From: JBHIKY01 sp042139015
GTDB taxonomy: Bacteria; Bacillota; Bacilli; Bacillales; Marinococcaceae
Direction of reading: 5' to 3'
Assembly (NCBI RefSeq): GCF_042139015.1
Contig: NZ_JBHIKY010000003.1
Coordinates: forward strand, 1-64,000
DNA: 64,000 nucleotides
Of the stretch, positions 7,833-16,352 are shown piece by piece (position 1 is the stretch's first letter; each line of letters opens with the position of its first letter). The translations under genes and the position numbers were made by a program. A model generated the notes under the pieces. It searched no databases, was not told where the DNA came from, and was given only the letters and a program-made list of their open reading frames with translations.

Positions 7833-7959
7833 TGTATTCACCTCTTTATGGTTCTGCAATTATCCTACCTTTGCACAAAATATAAGTCAATCCATTGAAT
7901 TGCAGATTTGTCGGATATTCATTGAAATCAACGAAATTGTGCGAATATTTTTCGGTGTG

Positions 7960-8006
7960 TTGTAAAGCAGTCACAAAATCGATATAATCTTAATTGACCG
8001 AGGTCA
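7960..8006 (+). promoter_or_regulatory. SigA promoter with TetR-type palindromic operator
   Basis: TTGTAA (7960-7965), a 17-base spacer and TATAAT (7983-7988) form a strong promoter. At the expected start site lies TGACC-GA-GGTCA (7995-8006), a perfect palindrome that extends by further A/T matches on each side. A repressor bound there would block transcription. The next gene begins with a TetR domain, so autorepression is the simplest reading. Binding is inferred. Confidence 0.75.
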
Positions 8007-8070
8007 TTTTTATATATAAACCACTAACTCCCGCCAGAATACATAACGACGATAATCAGGGGAGGTAGCA

Positions 8071-9711
8071 ATGAATCGATCAGCAAAAAAAGAGCAGACG
8101 CGACAAAATATTCTGCAGGCTGCAGTTGCTCTTTTCCGGGAAAAAGGATTTGAAGCAGCAACCGTCCAGGAAATAACTGAAGCTGCCGAAGTCGCCAAAG
8201 GGACTTTTTTCAACTATTTTCCTACAAAAGAATCGATTATGCAGTCACTCGCAGAGGATCGTCTATATGAAGTCGATAATTATATCCGCACATACGGACT
8301 GCAGCGGATGGCCTTTTTGTCGAAGCTGCGGGCTCATTTTAGTTATTTTCTCGGAGACTATCATCTAAATCCCTCCTTGACGAGGCAGGTCTGGCAGCAT
8401 GTCATTGAAAGTGACGCGCATCTGCTCACAAAATGGGAAGATATTTTAAATGAATGCATTCGAAGTAAGGCGATAAAAAAGGATACAAACACACGCCAGT
8501 GGGCACACGTAATCAATAGTCATTTTTATTATACACTTGCAAAAAGCACGAATGAAACTAGAGAGGGTTTTCTTGATGAAGTCATGCAGATCCTGCATAC
8601 AAGCCTGAAAAGTATTCTCACGCAAAGGGGACATCACACTATGAAAAGATTGGTCATTGTAGGCGGCGGCTACGGAGGCATGCGGATTCTGCAGCGTCTG
8701 CTTCCAAACGATCTGCCAAAGGATGTAGAGCTCGTACTAATTGATAAACTTCCATATCATTGTATGAAAACAGAGTATTATGCATTAGCAGCAGGAACTG
8801 AATCAGACCACGATGTACGTGTCGCTTTTCCTGAGCATGACCGTCTTCACCTGCACTTTGGCACAGTGGACAGAATAGATCGGAACGACAAGCTTATTTA
8901 TATGAAAGGTGAGGACCCTCTTTCCTATGATACGTTAGTGATTGGTCTTGGCTGTGAGGATAAATATCATGGTGTTCCCGGAGCAAAAGAAAACACCTAC
9001 AGCATCCAGAGCATGGAAGCCACCCGCAGAACCTATGAAGTGCTAAACAACCTGCCCGCTAAATCTGTTGTCTCTATCGTAGGAGCGGGACTAAGTGGAG
9101 TGGAGCTTGCCAGCGAACTCCGTGAAAGCCGAACCGATCTGCACATCAAATTATTTGACCGCGGAGATACTATTCTGCCGATGTTCCCGAAACGGCTCAG
9201 CAATTACGTGCAGGACTGGTTTGAAAAACATGAAGTAGAGGTTATCAGCAATTCAAATATTACCCAGGTAGAGGCTAAAGCTCTATACAATCATAATGAG
9301 AAAACGGAATCCGATGCAATAATCTGGACTGCCGGCATCCAGCCTAATAAAGTGGTGCGCGACCTTGATGTCGCAAAAGATGAGAAGGGACGCGTGACCC
9401 TTACGAATCACCACCATCTCCCTGATGATGAAAATGTATTTGTGGTTGGAGACTGTGCCAGCCTTCCTCACGCCCCAAGTGCTCAGCTTGCCGAAGGACA
9501 GGCAGAACAAATCGCGATGGTTTTGAAAAAGAGATGGAAAAACGAACCAATCCCAGAAACGCTTCCTAAAATAAAGCTGAAGGGTGTACTTGGCTCTCTA
9601 GGTAAAAAGCACGGATTTGGCGTCATGGGAGAAACTGCATTAACCGGCCGGGTAGCACGATTACTAAAAAGCGGAGTGCTGTGGATGTATAAGCACCATT
9701 CTGGAGTATAA
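8071..9711 (+). CDS. TetR repressor fused in frame to YutJ-type NADH dehydrogenase
   Basis: One frame of 546 codons without a stop. Residues 1-190 are a complete TetR protein: a helix-turn-helix (TVQEITEAAEVAKGTFFNYF, about 30-49) and a helical ligand domain. Residues 191-546 are a complete NDH-2-like flavoprotein: VGGGYGG for FAD right at its start, VGAGLSGVE for NAD, VVGDCAS as second FAD motif. This part matches B. subtilis YutJ in length (about 355) and place. AGGGGAGG lies before ATG 8071. The junction keeps a ribosome site and an ATG at 8641, so a separate YutJ may also be made. Other family members are separate proteins as far as I know; a sequencing error removing a stop is the main alternative. 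Confidence 0.85.
   Translation: MNRSAKKEQTRQNILQAAVALFREKGFEAATVQEITEAAEVAKGTFFNYFPTKESIMQSLAEDRLYEVDNYIRTYGLQRMAFLSKLRAHFSYFLGDYHLNPSLTRQVWQHVIESDAHLLTKWEDILNECIRSKAIKKDTNTRQWAHVINSHFYYTLAKSTNETREGFLDEVMQILHTSLKSILTQRGHHTMKRLVIVGGGYGGMRILQRLLPNDLPKDVELVLIDKLPYHCMKTEYYALAAGTESDHDVRVAFPEHDRLHLHFGTVDRIDRNDKLIYMKGEDPLSYDTLVIGLGCEDKYHGVPGAKENTYSIQSMEATRRTYEVLNNLPAKSVVSIVGAGLSGVELASELRESRTDLHIKLFDRGDTILPMFPKRLSNYVQDWFEKHEVEVISNSNITQVEAKALYNHNEKTESDAIIWTAGIQPNKVVRDLDVAKDEKGRVTLTNHHHLPDDENVFVVGDCASLPHAPSAQLAEGQAEQIAMVLKKRWKNEPIPETLPKIKLKGVLGSLGKKHGFGVMGETALTGRVARLLKSGVLWMYKHHSGV
8624..8643 (+). promoter_or_regulatory. Internal ribosome binding site and ATG for free YutJ
   Basis: AAAGGGGA followed 9 bases later by ATG 8641, which encodes the natural N-terminus of a YutJ protein (MKRLVIVGGGYGG). 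It lies inside the fused frame and could give a 356-residue flavoprotein apart from the TetR domain. Confidence 0.6.
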
Positions 9712-9727
9712 GATAATAAATATTTTT

Positions 9728-9760
9728 AAGCCCCGGCTGATTACGGCCTGGGCTTTTTAA
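9728..9760 (+). terminator. Terminator after the TetR-YutJ gene
   Basis: AAGCCCCGGC-tgatta-cGGCCTGGGCTT followed by TTT. The stem has one mismatch. Confidence 0.7.
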
Positions 9761-9838
9761 ATGGAATTCCGCAGCATTGACATTGTACGAGTGGATGTAA
9801 TTATTTACCCTGCCTGGCAATAACGTTCCACCAGCTAT

Positions 9839-10147
9839 TCACGGAAGCGTTTCAATTTTTTTATACAAAAGTTTCAAGCGGGGAATTCCCTCTGCAACAA
9901 TTTCGTCTTCTATTGTCACAAGCGGATAAAATAACTCTTCCTCCTCTATTCGATCGACGATATCTTTATCGGAACCGGCTTGACCTTTTTCAATATCAAT
10001 GTACTCAAAATGAAAAGAACGCTGAGGGTATTTTCTTGTCAGAGCAGCCTCGAGCCATTCTTTTGTTTCCATGCTGGAAGGTAAATTTACACAGCTTGGG
10101 CATTTCTTTTCTGCACCAAAAATTTTTATACTGATCGGCTTCTTCAT
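9839..10147 (-). CDS. yuzD: YuzD family protein (DUF1462)
   Basis: A 102-residue protein of thioredoxin-like layout: IKIFGAEKKCPSCVNLPSS has a CxxC near residues 16-19, followed by a segment ending in YPLVTIEDEIVAEG, which resembles the cis-Pro turn of glutaredoxins. Length, motif and the place between yutJ and yutI match B. subtilis YuzD. No activity has been shown for the family, to my knowledge; a disulfide or Fe-S role is suggested by the CxxC and the Fe-S neighbours. It is divergent from the nfu gene, with the shared promoter region at 10150-10350. Confidence 0.85.
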   Translation of the reverse strand: MKKPISIKIFGAEKKCPSCVNLPSSMETKEWLEAALTRKYPQRSFHFEYIDIEKGQAGSDKDIVDRIEEEELFYPLVTIEDEIVAEGIPRLKLLYKKIETLP

Positions 10148-10350
10148 GGCTGCACTCTCCTTTTCCTTTATAGTACATGGAATCTATTCCAATTGACAAA
10201 TCCCTCCCAGAATAGAATTGATTTTTCATGTGCTTTGGTTGTCATTGCCGTTTCATTCATAGTAGAATATGGATGTAGCCCTTATTGATGTGATGAGTGG
10301 AATTTTTCCACGCTGCATACTATAATAAGGGAAAGAAAGGAGAGGATACT

Positions 10351-10593
10351 ATGCCACAAACAGCTGAAGATATGTATGCTCAGGTTCAAGAAGTTTTAGA
10401 AAAATTGCGCCCGTTCTTACTCCGCGATGGAGGAGACGTGGAGCTGGTTGATATTGAAGACGGCATTGTGAAAGTTAGGCTGATGGGAGCATGCGGTTCC
10501 TGCCCATCCTCAACTATTACACTTAAAGCAGGTATTGAACGTGCTCTTTTAGAAGAAGTGCCTGGTGTTGTTGAACTCGAACAAGTATTTTAA
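10351..10593 (+). CDS. yutI: NifU-like Fe-S scaffold protein (YutI/Nfu)
   Basis: An 80-residue Nfu domain. GACGSCPSSTITLKAGIE carries the CxxC that binds a 4Fe-4S cluster between two subunits, and LLRDGGDVEL is the usual N-terminal block. It accepts or stores clusters for transfer to apo-proteins and fits the SUF and A-type carrier genes in this window. ATG 10351 is preceded by AAGGAGAGG; the frame runs 18 codons further upstream without a better site. It ends at a strong terminator, after which the phased GGAAA array begins. Confidence 0.93.
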   Translation: MPQTAEDMYAQVQEVLEKLRPFLLRDGGDVELVDIEDGIVKVRLMGACGSCPSSTITLKAGIERALLEEVPGVVELEQVF

Positions 10594-10601
10594 TGAAATA
10601 A

Positions 10602-10637
10602 AAGATGCGCCCGGTTTCTGCCGGCGCATCTTTTTTT
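10602..10637 (+). terminator. Terminator of yutI
   Basis: AAGATGCGCCcGG-tttctg-CCGGCGCATCTT followed by a run of T. Confidence 0.88.
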
Positions 10638-10654
10638 GTCTATCACTGATCCGC

Positions 10655-10883
10655 TTTCCACGCAGCCGTGGCTTTTTCCACCGTATCATTCCTGTTTCCT
10701 CGCAGTCGCAGCGTTTTCCCTGTTCGAGCTCCCTTTTCCACGGGTACAAGACTCTTTTCCCGTTTCGCTTAACTCGTTTCCACCGCTCCGTGTGGGGTTT
10801 CCCCGGATCCGCACGTGTTATCCCCCACTCTGGTTCGGTTTCCACGCAGCCTCAGCTTTTTCCTCCGCACCTCTCCGGTTTCC
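10655..10883 (-). repeat. Phased 20-21-base TTTCC/GGAAA array (12 units)
   Basis: TTTCC starts at 10655, 10675, 10695, 10715, 10735, 10756, 10777, 10798, 10819 (as TATCC), 10839, 10859 and 10879. The steps are 20 or 21 bases without exception. The 15-16 bases between are different from unit to unit and GC-rich. Read on the minus strand each unit is GGAAA, often GTGGAAA. Several units are locally self-complementary around the AAA, such as GGGGAAACCCC and GTGGAAAAAGCCAC. No coding frame explains the period: open frames here lack ribosome sites. The array fills the gap between the yutI and thrB terminators. Confidence 0.8.
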
Positions 10884-10952
10884 ACAATCAATGGCTGCCC
10901 CTTTTTACACAGCAGACCCTACCTACAGGATGGGCATTCTGCATATAATATT

Positions 10953-11001
10953 AAAAAGCTAAGGCTTTCACCATTTGAACGGGTGACATGCCTTAGCTTT
11001 T
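10953..11001 (-). terminator. Terminator of the hom-thrC-thrB operon
   Basis: On the minus strand AAAAGCTAAGGC pairs with GCCTTAGCTTTT across a loop that itself holds GTCACCC/GGGTGA-like pairing, ending in T. Confidence 0.85.
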
Positions 11002-11018
11002 CTTCAGCATCATTTTAG

Positions 11019-11951
11019 TCACGAAGACGCTGCGGTTATATTTTGCGGGACAGATACATAGCGGGCTCTGGAGCCGAAAGCAGCAACCTGGGCTGTCTGA
11101 ACATGAAAATGCTGGAAATCCCGCTGCAGCGCGTCTCTGACATCTACACCTTTATTCTTAGGGGCAAGACAAAGTACCGTAGGACCTGCACCACTCAGGG
11201 CAGCTCCATAAGCACCATAGTTTCTGACATTTTTCATAATGTATTCTAAGCCTGGAACAAGCTTCTCCCGATAAGGATGATGAAAGACGTCTCTCACCAT
11301 CATCTTTCCGACCAGTTCCCAGTTTTCACGAAGCAGTGCCGCTACCAGAACATTGCTGATGGAGCTGCCCTTTATAGCCTGATGATACCCAAGCTGCTCA
11401 GGTAAAATCCCCCGCGCTTTTTTCGTCATTAATTCTGAGGCAGGAATAGCAAGCACAAGTTCGATATCAGGAACACCGCAATGCACTATATTGGTATCTT
11501 CATCAGAATGGCTGCCCACTATGAGACCCCCGTACAAGCAGGGACCAACATTATCAGGGTGGCCTTCCCACAGGCTTGCAAATCTCATTTTCTCTTCTTT
11601 CGACATTGCTGCGCCGGTCAATTGATCTGCTAGTTCAATTGCGGCGATGATGGCTGCAGCACTGCTGCCGAGACCGCGTGCGAGTGGTATGTCACTGTAC
11701 ATCTTCACACGGCAGGGAGGAAGTTCTTTTCCCAGCTCTCTCGCTAGTTCCTCTGCCACCACATAAATAAGATTGTCCTTTCCTGAAGGAACGTTTTCAA
11801 GTTCCGGTGAATCTGATGCAAAGCTCCAGTCAGCAGCAGATTCTGCTTCAATTGTTAAATATCTATTCACTGCAATTCCGATGGAATCAAAGCCGGGGCC
11901 AAGGTTGGCTGAGCTGGCTGGAACGGTTATTACTAATTTTTTAGCTGCCAC
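11019..11951 (-). CDS. thrB: Homoserine kinase
   Basis: A 310-residue GHMP kinase that phosphorylates homoserine with ATP in the step before threonine synthase. PLARGLGSSAAAI (near residue 90) is the ATP-binding motif, VPASSANLGPGFDS the N-terminal GHMP motif and ALSGAGPTV the C-terminal one. The start is GTG 11951 with AAAGGAGGAG upstream, and it overlaps the end of thrC by 11 bases. Last gene of the operon. Confidence 0.96.
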   Translation of the reverse strand: MAAKKLVITVPASSANLGPGFDSIGIAVNRYLTIEAESAADWSFASDSPELENVPSGKDNLIYVVAEELARELGKELPPCRVKMYSDIPLARGLGSSAAAIIAAIELADQLTGAAMSKEEKMRFASLWEGHPDNVGPCLYGGLIVGSHSDEDTNIVHCGVPDIELVLAIPASELMTKKARGILPEQLGYHQAIKGSSISNVLVAALLRENWELVGKMMVRDVFHHPYREKLVPGLEYIMKNVRNYGAYGAALSGAGPTVLCLAPKNKGVDVRDALQRDFQHFHVQTAQVAAFGSRARYVSVPQNITAASS

Positions 11952-13014
11952 GATACACTCCTCCTTTTATCTGTTCGAGGAAGGCTTCCTCCTTATTTGG
12001 AAGTACTGTCGGTTTGACAGTAACAGTATCGATCGCTGTACTTGGATCTTTCAGGCCATTTCCGGTCAGCACGCAGACAATCTTTGATCCTTTAGAGATT
12101 TCACCGCTTTCCAGCTTCTTTTTCACACCGGCAATCGAAGCGCACGAAGCCGGTTCAGCAAACACTCCTTCTTTTTGAGCTAACAGCTGATAAGCTTCCA
12201 GAATCTCTTCATCCGTTACCATATCAATCTGACCATTTGACTCATCTGCTGCCCGCACCGCCTGATCCCAGCTCGCAGGATTACCGATTCTGATCGCGGT
12301 GGCGATCGTTTCCGGATCATTGATCACTTTGTTTTTAACTATGGCTGCAGCTCCTTCCGCTTCAAATCCTCTCATCTGCGGAAGTCCGGTGCCATGTGCT
12401 TCGTTATATTCTTTAAATCCTTTCCAGTAGGCAGTGATGTTGCCGGCATTGCCAACGGGTATAGCCAAAATATCCGGCGCTCCTCCTAATGCATCACATA
12501 CTTCAAAAGCAGCTGTCTTTTGACCTTCAATCCGATAAGGATTTACAGAATTCACGAGCGTCACCGGTTCTTTTTTGCTGATGGATCGCACAATATCAAG
12601 AGCGTTATCAAAGTTCCCCTGAATCTCAAACACCTCTGCCCCGTACATAACGGCCTGGGCAAGCTTCCCAAGTGCAATTTTCCCTTCCGGTATAACGACA
12701 ATACAGCGCAGTCCGGCACGGGCACCATATGCCGCAGCTGATGCAGAGGTATTACCTGTGGAGGCACAAATAATTGCTTCACTGCCTTCTTCCTTTGCTT
12801 TTGCTACAGCCATTACCATACCGCGGTCTTTAAAGGATCCGGTTGGATTGGTTCCTTCGGTTTTTACGTGAATCTCCACTCCCCATTTCTCGGATAATCT
12901 CTCCAGTGAAATTAACGGAGTATTGCCCTCATTTAAGCTTAACAGCGGTGTATTTTCATTCACCGGCAGCATATCCTTATACGTGCGAAGCAATCCTCTC
13001 CAGGTGCTCATCAT
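11941..13014 (-). CDS. thrC: Threonine synthase
   Basis: A 357-residue PLP enzyme that turns O-phosphohomoserine into threonine. The PLP lysine is in GSFKDRGM near residue 63, and the SNTSASAAAYG-like phosphate cup (ASTGNTSASAAAY) follows. It is the short bacterial form. ATG 13014 lies 6 bases after AGGGGG and overlaps the hom stop as ATGA, so hom and thrC are coupled. The next codon is also ATG. Confidence 0.96.
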   Translation of the reverse strand: MMSTWRGLLRTYKDMLPVNENTPLLSLNEGNTPLISLERLSEKWGVEIHVKTEGTNPTGSFKDRGMVMAVAKAKEEGSEAIICASTGNTSASAAAYGARAGLRCIVVIPEGKIALGKLAQAVMYGAEVFEIQGNFDNALDIVRSISKKEPVTLVNSVNPYRIEGQKTAAFEVCDALGGAPDILAIPVGNAGNITAYWKGFKEYNEAHGTGLPQMRGFEAEGAAAIVKNKVINDPETIATAIRIGNPASWDQAVRAADESNGQIDMVTDEEILEAYQLLAQKEGVFAEPASCASIAGVKKKLESGEISKGSKIVCVLTGNGLKDPSTAIDTVTVKPTVLPNKEEAFLEQIKGGVYRGS

Positions 13015-14312
13015 GATTGTCCCCCTTCAACTCGATAACTGCTCTTTACGTCGATAACGACGTCCATATCCTCTAAAGCTTTATATATTCGCTCATATAC
13101 TGCTCTGTTAGTTGTATGCGTAATGATTACGACTTCAGCTGTTTTAACTTCCTCTTCCAAAGGCCATTGTAAGAGCTTTTCAAAGGAGACATTTTCCTTG
13201 GCGAATAACGAGGTCAGCGCTGCAAATGATCCTGTCTCATCCTTTACGTGCAGACGAAGAAAATACTTTGATTCAATATCTTCATCTGTCTGAAGCTGCT
13301 TTCTATGCAGCGGAGAATGAATGGAGCGTCCGCTGACGCCAAGCCGCATGTTTTTAATAACCGTAACCAGATCAGAAACAACGGCTGTCGCTGTTGGAAG
13401 GGATCCGGCCCCCGGCCCGTAAAACATTGTTTCTCCCACTGCTTCTCCATAAATATATACAGCATTATATTCATTCTGAACTGCGGCAAGCGGATGATTA
13501 AGCGGCAGCAGCATCGGCTGGACGGTCAGCTCAGCCCGTCCGTCTTTACGCTTGGCCAAACCGATTAATTTCAGTTTGTAGCCAAGCTGCTCGCAGTAGT
13601 TCATATCCTCCGTTGTAACTGTAGTGATCCCGCGTACAATTACATCCTCAAGATCAACATTCATCGAGAATCCGAGGGTTGCAAGTATTGCCATTTTCCT
13701 GGCCGCATCCAGTCCTTCGACGTCAGAAGTCGGATCGCTCTCAGCAAAACCAAGCGCCTGTGCTTCTTTTAATACGTCCTCATAGTCACGCCCGTCTTCA
13801 CTCATTTTCGTTAAAATATAGTTGGTCGTGCCATTAACGATTCCCATCATTTTCGTTATGCGGTCTGAAGCGAGCCCCTCCGTCAGTCCACGGATCACAG
13901 GGATCCCGCCGGCAACACTGGCTTCATAAAATAAGTCGCAGCCATTTTCTTCTGCTACCTTCAGCAGCTCCGCACCGTACAATGCCATTAAATCCTTATT
14001 TGCTGTTACTACGTGCTTTTTATTGCGGAGGGCGTCTGTAATATGCTGGCGTGATTCCTTCACGCCTCCCATTACCTCAATAACTACATTTATAGTAGGG
14101 TCTGTAAGGACATCCGCTGCGTTTTCCGTTAATTTCAGCTCATCTATATCAAAATCACGCTGTTTTAATTTATCTTTCACAAGTACCCTGCCTATTTCCA
14201 CCGGGCACCCTATCTGATGATGAAGCTCTGCCTGATGCTCGCTGATGATCCGGATAACGCCGCTTCCGACGGTACCCAGACCAAGCAAGCCAATTGTTAC
14301 ACCACGATCCAT
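13011..14312 (-). CDS. hom: Homoserine dehydrogenase
   Basis: A 433-residue enzyme that reduces aspartate semialdehyde to homoserine. GLLGLGTVGSGV at the N-terminus binds NAD(P), the central domain has the EASVAGGIPVIRGL and NGTTNYILTKM blocks, and residues from about 350 on form an ACT domain, the usual site of threonine feedback. ATG 14312 is preceded by AAGGAGTGG. First gene of hom-thrC-thrB, in the same order as in B. subtilis. I see no T-box in the 190 bases upstream. Confidence 0.96.
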   Translation of the reverse strand: MDRGVTIGLLGLGTVGSGVIRIISEHQAELHHQIGCPVEIGRVLVKDKLKQRDFDIDELKLTENAADVLTDPTINVVIEVMGGVKESRQHITDALRNKKHVVTANKDLMALYGAELLKVAEENGCDLFYEASVAGGIPVIRGLTEGLASDRITKMMGIVNGTTNYILTKMSEDGRDYEDVLKEAQALGFAESDPTSDVEGLDAARKMAILATLGFSMNVDLEDVIVRGITTVTTEDMNYCEQLGYKLKLIGLAKRKDGRAELTVQPMLLPLNHPLAAVQNEYNAVYIYGEAVGETMFYGPGAGSLPTATAVVSDLVTVIKNMRLGVSGRSIHSPLHRKQLQTDEDIESKYFLRLHVKDETGSFAALTSLFAKENVSFEKLLQWPLEEEVKTAEVVIITHTTNRAVYERIYKALEDMDVVIDVKSSYRVEGGQS

Positions 14313-14371
14313 ATTCTCTCCACTCCTTAGCGCCTGTCCGATCCTCTTATGTTTTTCCTTGAACCGTTCAT

Positions 14372-14401
14372 ATCATGTCATAATAGGAAACAAAATGTCA
14401 A
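14372..14401 (-). promoter_or_regulatory. Candidate SigA promoter of hom-thrC-thrB
   Basis: On the minus strand TTGACA (14401-14396), an 18-base spacer and CATGAT (14377-14372). The -35 is perfect, the -10 moderate. An imperfect palindrome with ATGTC/GACAT arms lies at 14437-14457, before the promoter; whether it is an operator is unknown. Confidence 0.45.
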
Positions 14402-14502
14402 TTATGCAGACGAAGGTGTATTCATCAGAAAAACAAATGTCTATATATAATGGACATTATATAGCTTATTTTGTTTTATTACAAGAGACGGGCTCAGTTA
14501 AT

Positions 14503-15519
14503 TTAATAATAAACTTTTGCTGTTTCGTCAAGGAGCCATGCCGGCAGCGGCCGGTCCATTTCAAATATGCCGATAGCCATCTCTGTCAACCGCTGAAGGT
14601 ATTCAGGCTCCGAGTCCCATATTTTCTGCAGCGGGGTCAGTGATTCCTTTTGTTCACTCGTTTCTTCATATAAATACATCTTTTCTATTTCTTCCATATA
14701 ATCATACGGAAAAAGCAGCCTCCCAAACATTAACTGCCATCCGCTTGTGCTGATCGGCAGCGTGTCCCTGTAATTCTTCAGAAAAATCTCTATTTCTGTC
14801 GGATGTTTATTTTCATTCAGTCCGTGCCGAATCCATTCCGCTGTGTCTCTGGCTGGGTGGTCATACATCCAATCGCCCGGAAGCTTAACTCCATCCATTC
14901 TATCCTCAAAAATAGGCCAGGTGGAGGGACTATACGCGGTATGGGCAAGTGATGCAGCTTCCATTCCAGCACTTCGCCACTGCATTTCCTTCAACCATTG
15001 AATCGCATTTTCAGTTCTTCCGATATAATAAGGAAATGTTTGGAGGAAGAAACGGTCTTTGAGAGAATAACGCTCCTTTTGCTTTACCTGTAAATACCAG
15101 CTCTCGAGCTGTTCCATTCTTTTCTCCCACCATAAGGCCCAGCGCTCAGAGTAAATGCTCGTCAATTCAGGCTGAAAGAGCATCATAGTTTTTTGATGAA
15201 AGTCTGCCAGGGCCTCTCCTTCTGCGGTGCCTCTTCTGGAGGAAGCTTCTGGAATTTTAAACAGCAGAATGCTTTCCCCGTCTATTCTTGCAGACATTTC
15301 CCCCTGCTCAGGAGGGATATACTGCCCGACCGAGTCTTCTCCCATCTGCATCAGCAGATCTGACCATTCGAGCTTCTGCTGCCATTCCTCTTCACTCCAG
15401 GGATGCATGGGAACAATAGCATATTGTTCATCCTTACTCCGAAAAGCTCTGTAAGCCCCCGCGTTATAGATCTCCGTTACATACAAACCATATTTTTCGT
15501 GGATTTGTCTTTCCAGCAA
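14503..15519 (-). CDS. yutH: Spore coat-associated protein YutH (CotS-like kinase fold)
   Basis: A 338-residue protein whose length and pattern match B. subtilis YutH, a spore coat protein related to CotS/CotI. Expected kinase-fold signals are weak: LADFHQ resembles the family's helix, but a clear catalytic HxD loop is not obvious, so activity should not be assumed. The start is TTG 15519, with an AGGGGCGG ribosome site. It lies upstream of hom, co-directional, with a separate promoter likely for each. In B. subtilis the pgpA-like gene yutG follows; it is absent here. Confidence 0.85.
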   Translation of the reverse strand: MLERQIHEKYGLYVTEIYNAGAYRAFRSKDEQYAIVPMHPWSEEEWQQKLEWSDLLMQMGEDSVGQYIPPEQGEMSARIDGESILLFKIPEASSRRGTAEGEALADFHQKTMMLFQPELTSIYSERWALWWEKRMEQLESWYLQVKQKERYSLKDRFFLQTFPYYIGRTENAIQWLKEMQWRSAGMEAASLAHTAYSPSTWPIFEDRMDGVKLPGDWMYDHPARDTAEWIRHGLNENKHPTEIEIFLKNYRDTLPISTSGWQLMFGRLLFPYDYMEEIEKMYLYEETSEQKESLTPLQKIWDSEPEYLQRLTEMAIGIFEMDRPLPAWLLDETAKVYY

Positions 15520-15567
15520 GGCAGACCGCCCCTTTTTATATGCGTTTGTATTGAATGTATGTGTAAG

Positions 15568-16338
15568 TCATGATGACAATACCCATTCATTCATAGAGCT
15601 TAACAAATAAGTCGGGTGAACGGGCTTAGCCAATACTACATCAGTGCTGGTTACCCCGGTATTCACGTGAATCGTATCAATGCCTGCCCGGATACCCGCC
15701 AATATATCAGTATCGTAATTATCGCCTATCATGGCTGTTTCTTCAGCCTTCGTGCCAAGCCTGGTTAAAGCCTGCTCCATCATTATTTTTTCTGGCTTAC
15801 CAATAAATTGGGGCGCGACGCCGGTGGACGTCGTAATTACAGCGGTCATTGCGCCATTGCCAGGAACAAGCCCTTTTTCTGTCGGCAGCGCAGTATCGGC
15901 ATTGGTAGAAATAAAAACAGCTCCTTTTCTAACGGCTACACAAGCTGCTGCTAATTTCTCATAGGATATCCGGCGGTCGAGTCCGATGACTACAAAACCT
16001 GGACTGTGGTGGTCTTCGGTAATCCCATTGTCTCTCAGAGCTTGATGCAGCCCTTTTTCTCCAATAATATAGGCAGTCTGATCGACCGGCTTCGTCTTTA
16101 AATATGCCGCCGCTGCAATGCTCGAGGTAAGAATTTGCCCTGACTCACTTGGCACGCCCATCCGCTGAAGTCTGGATGCCACTTCTTCTGGAGAGGCTGT
16201 AGAGTTGTTCGTGACAAATAAATGCGGGATCTCACGCTCTTTCAATTTATGTACAAAGGAAGCTGCTTCTGGTATCACTTCTTTTCCGCGGTACAACGTA
16301 CCATCCAGATCAAGCAGATACGCTTTATAATGTTTCAT
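15568..16338 (-). CDS. yutF: HAD-superfamily phosphatase, NagD/pNPPase type (YutF)
   Basis: A 256-residue HAD-IIA phosphatase. DLDGTLY near residue 11 has the nucleophile and acid/base Asp, VTNNST is motif II, KPEKIMMEQA holds the motif III Lys and MIGDNYDTDI is motif IV. Members hydrolyse sugar and nucleotide phosphates; the physiological substrate is unknown. AAAGGAGA precedes ATG 16338. It begins 14 bases after yutE, so the two are one transcript. Confidence 0.93.
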   Translation of the reverse strand: MKHYKAYLLDLDGTLYRGKEVIPEAASFVHKLKEREIPHLFVTNNSTASPEEVASRLQRMGVPSESGQILTSSIAAAAYLKTKPVDQTAYIIGEKGLHQALRDNGITEDHHSPGFVVIGLDRRISYEKLAAACVAVRKGAVFISTNADTALPTEKGLVPGNGAMTAVITTSTGVAPQFIGKPEKIMMEQALTRLGTKAEETAMIGDNYDTDILAGIRAGIDTIHVNTGVTSTDVVLAKPVHPTYLLSSMNEWVLSS

Positions 16339-16352
16339 GATGTTTGTCTCCT

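Noticed and set aside
10655..10883. CRISPR array
   Set aside because: The conserved word is only five to eight bases and the step 20-21; CRISPR repeats are 21 bases or more with spacers of similar length. No cas gene is in the window.
10565..10948. Long open frames on both strands over the phased array
   Set aside because: No ribosome site, frames on both strands at once, and the 20-21-base step is not a multiple of three, so codon structure cannot cause it.
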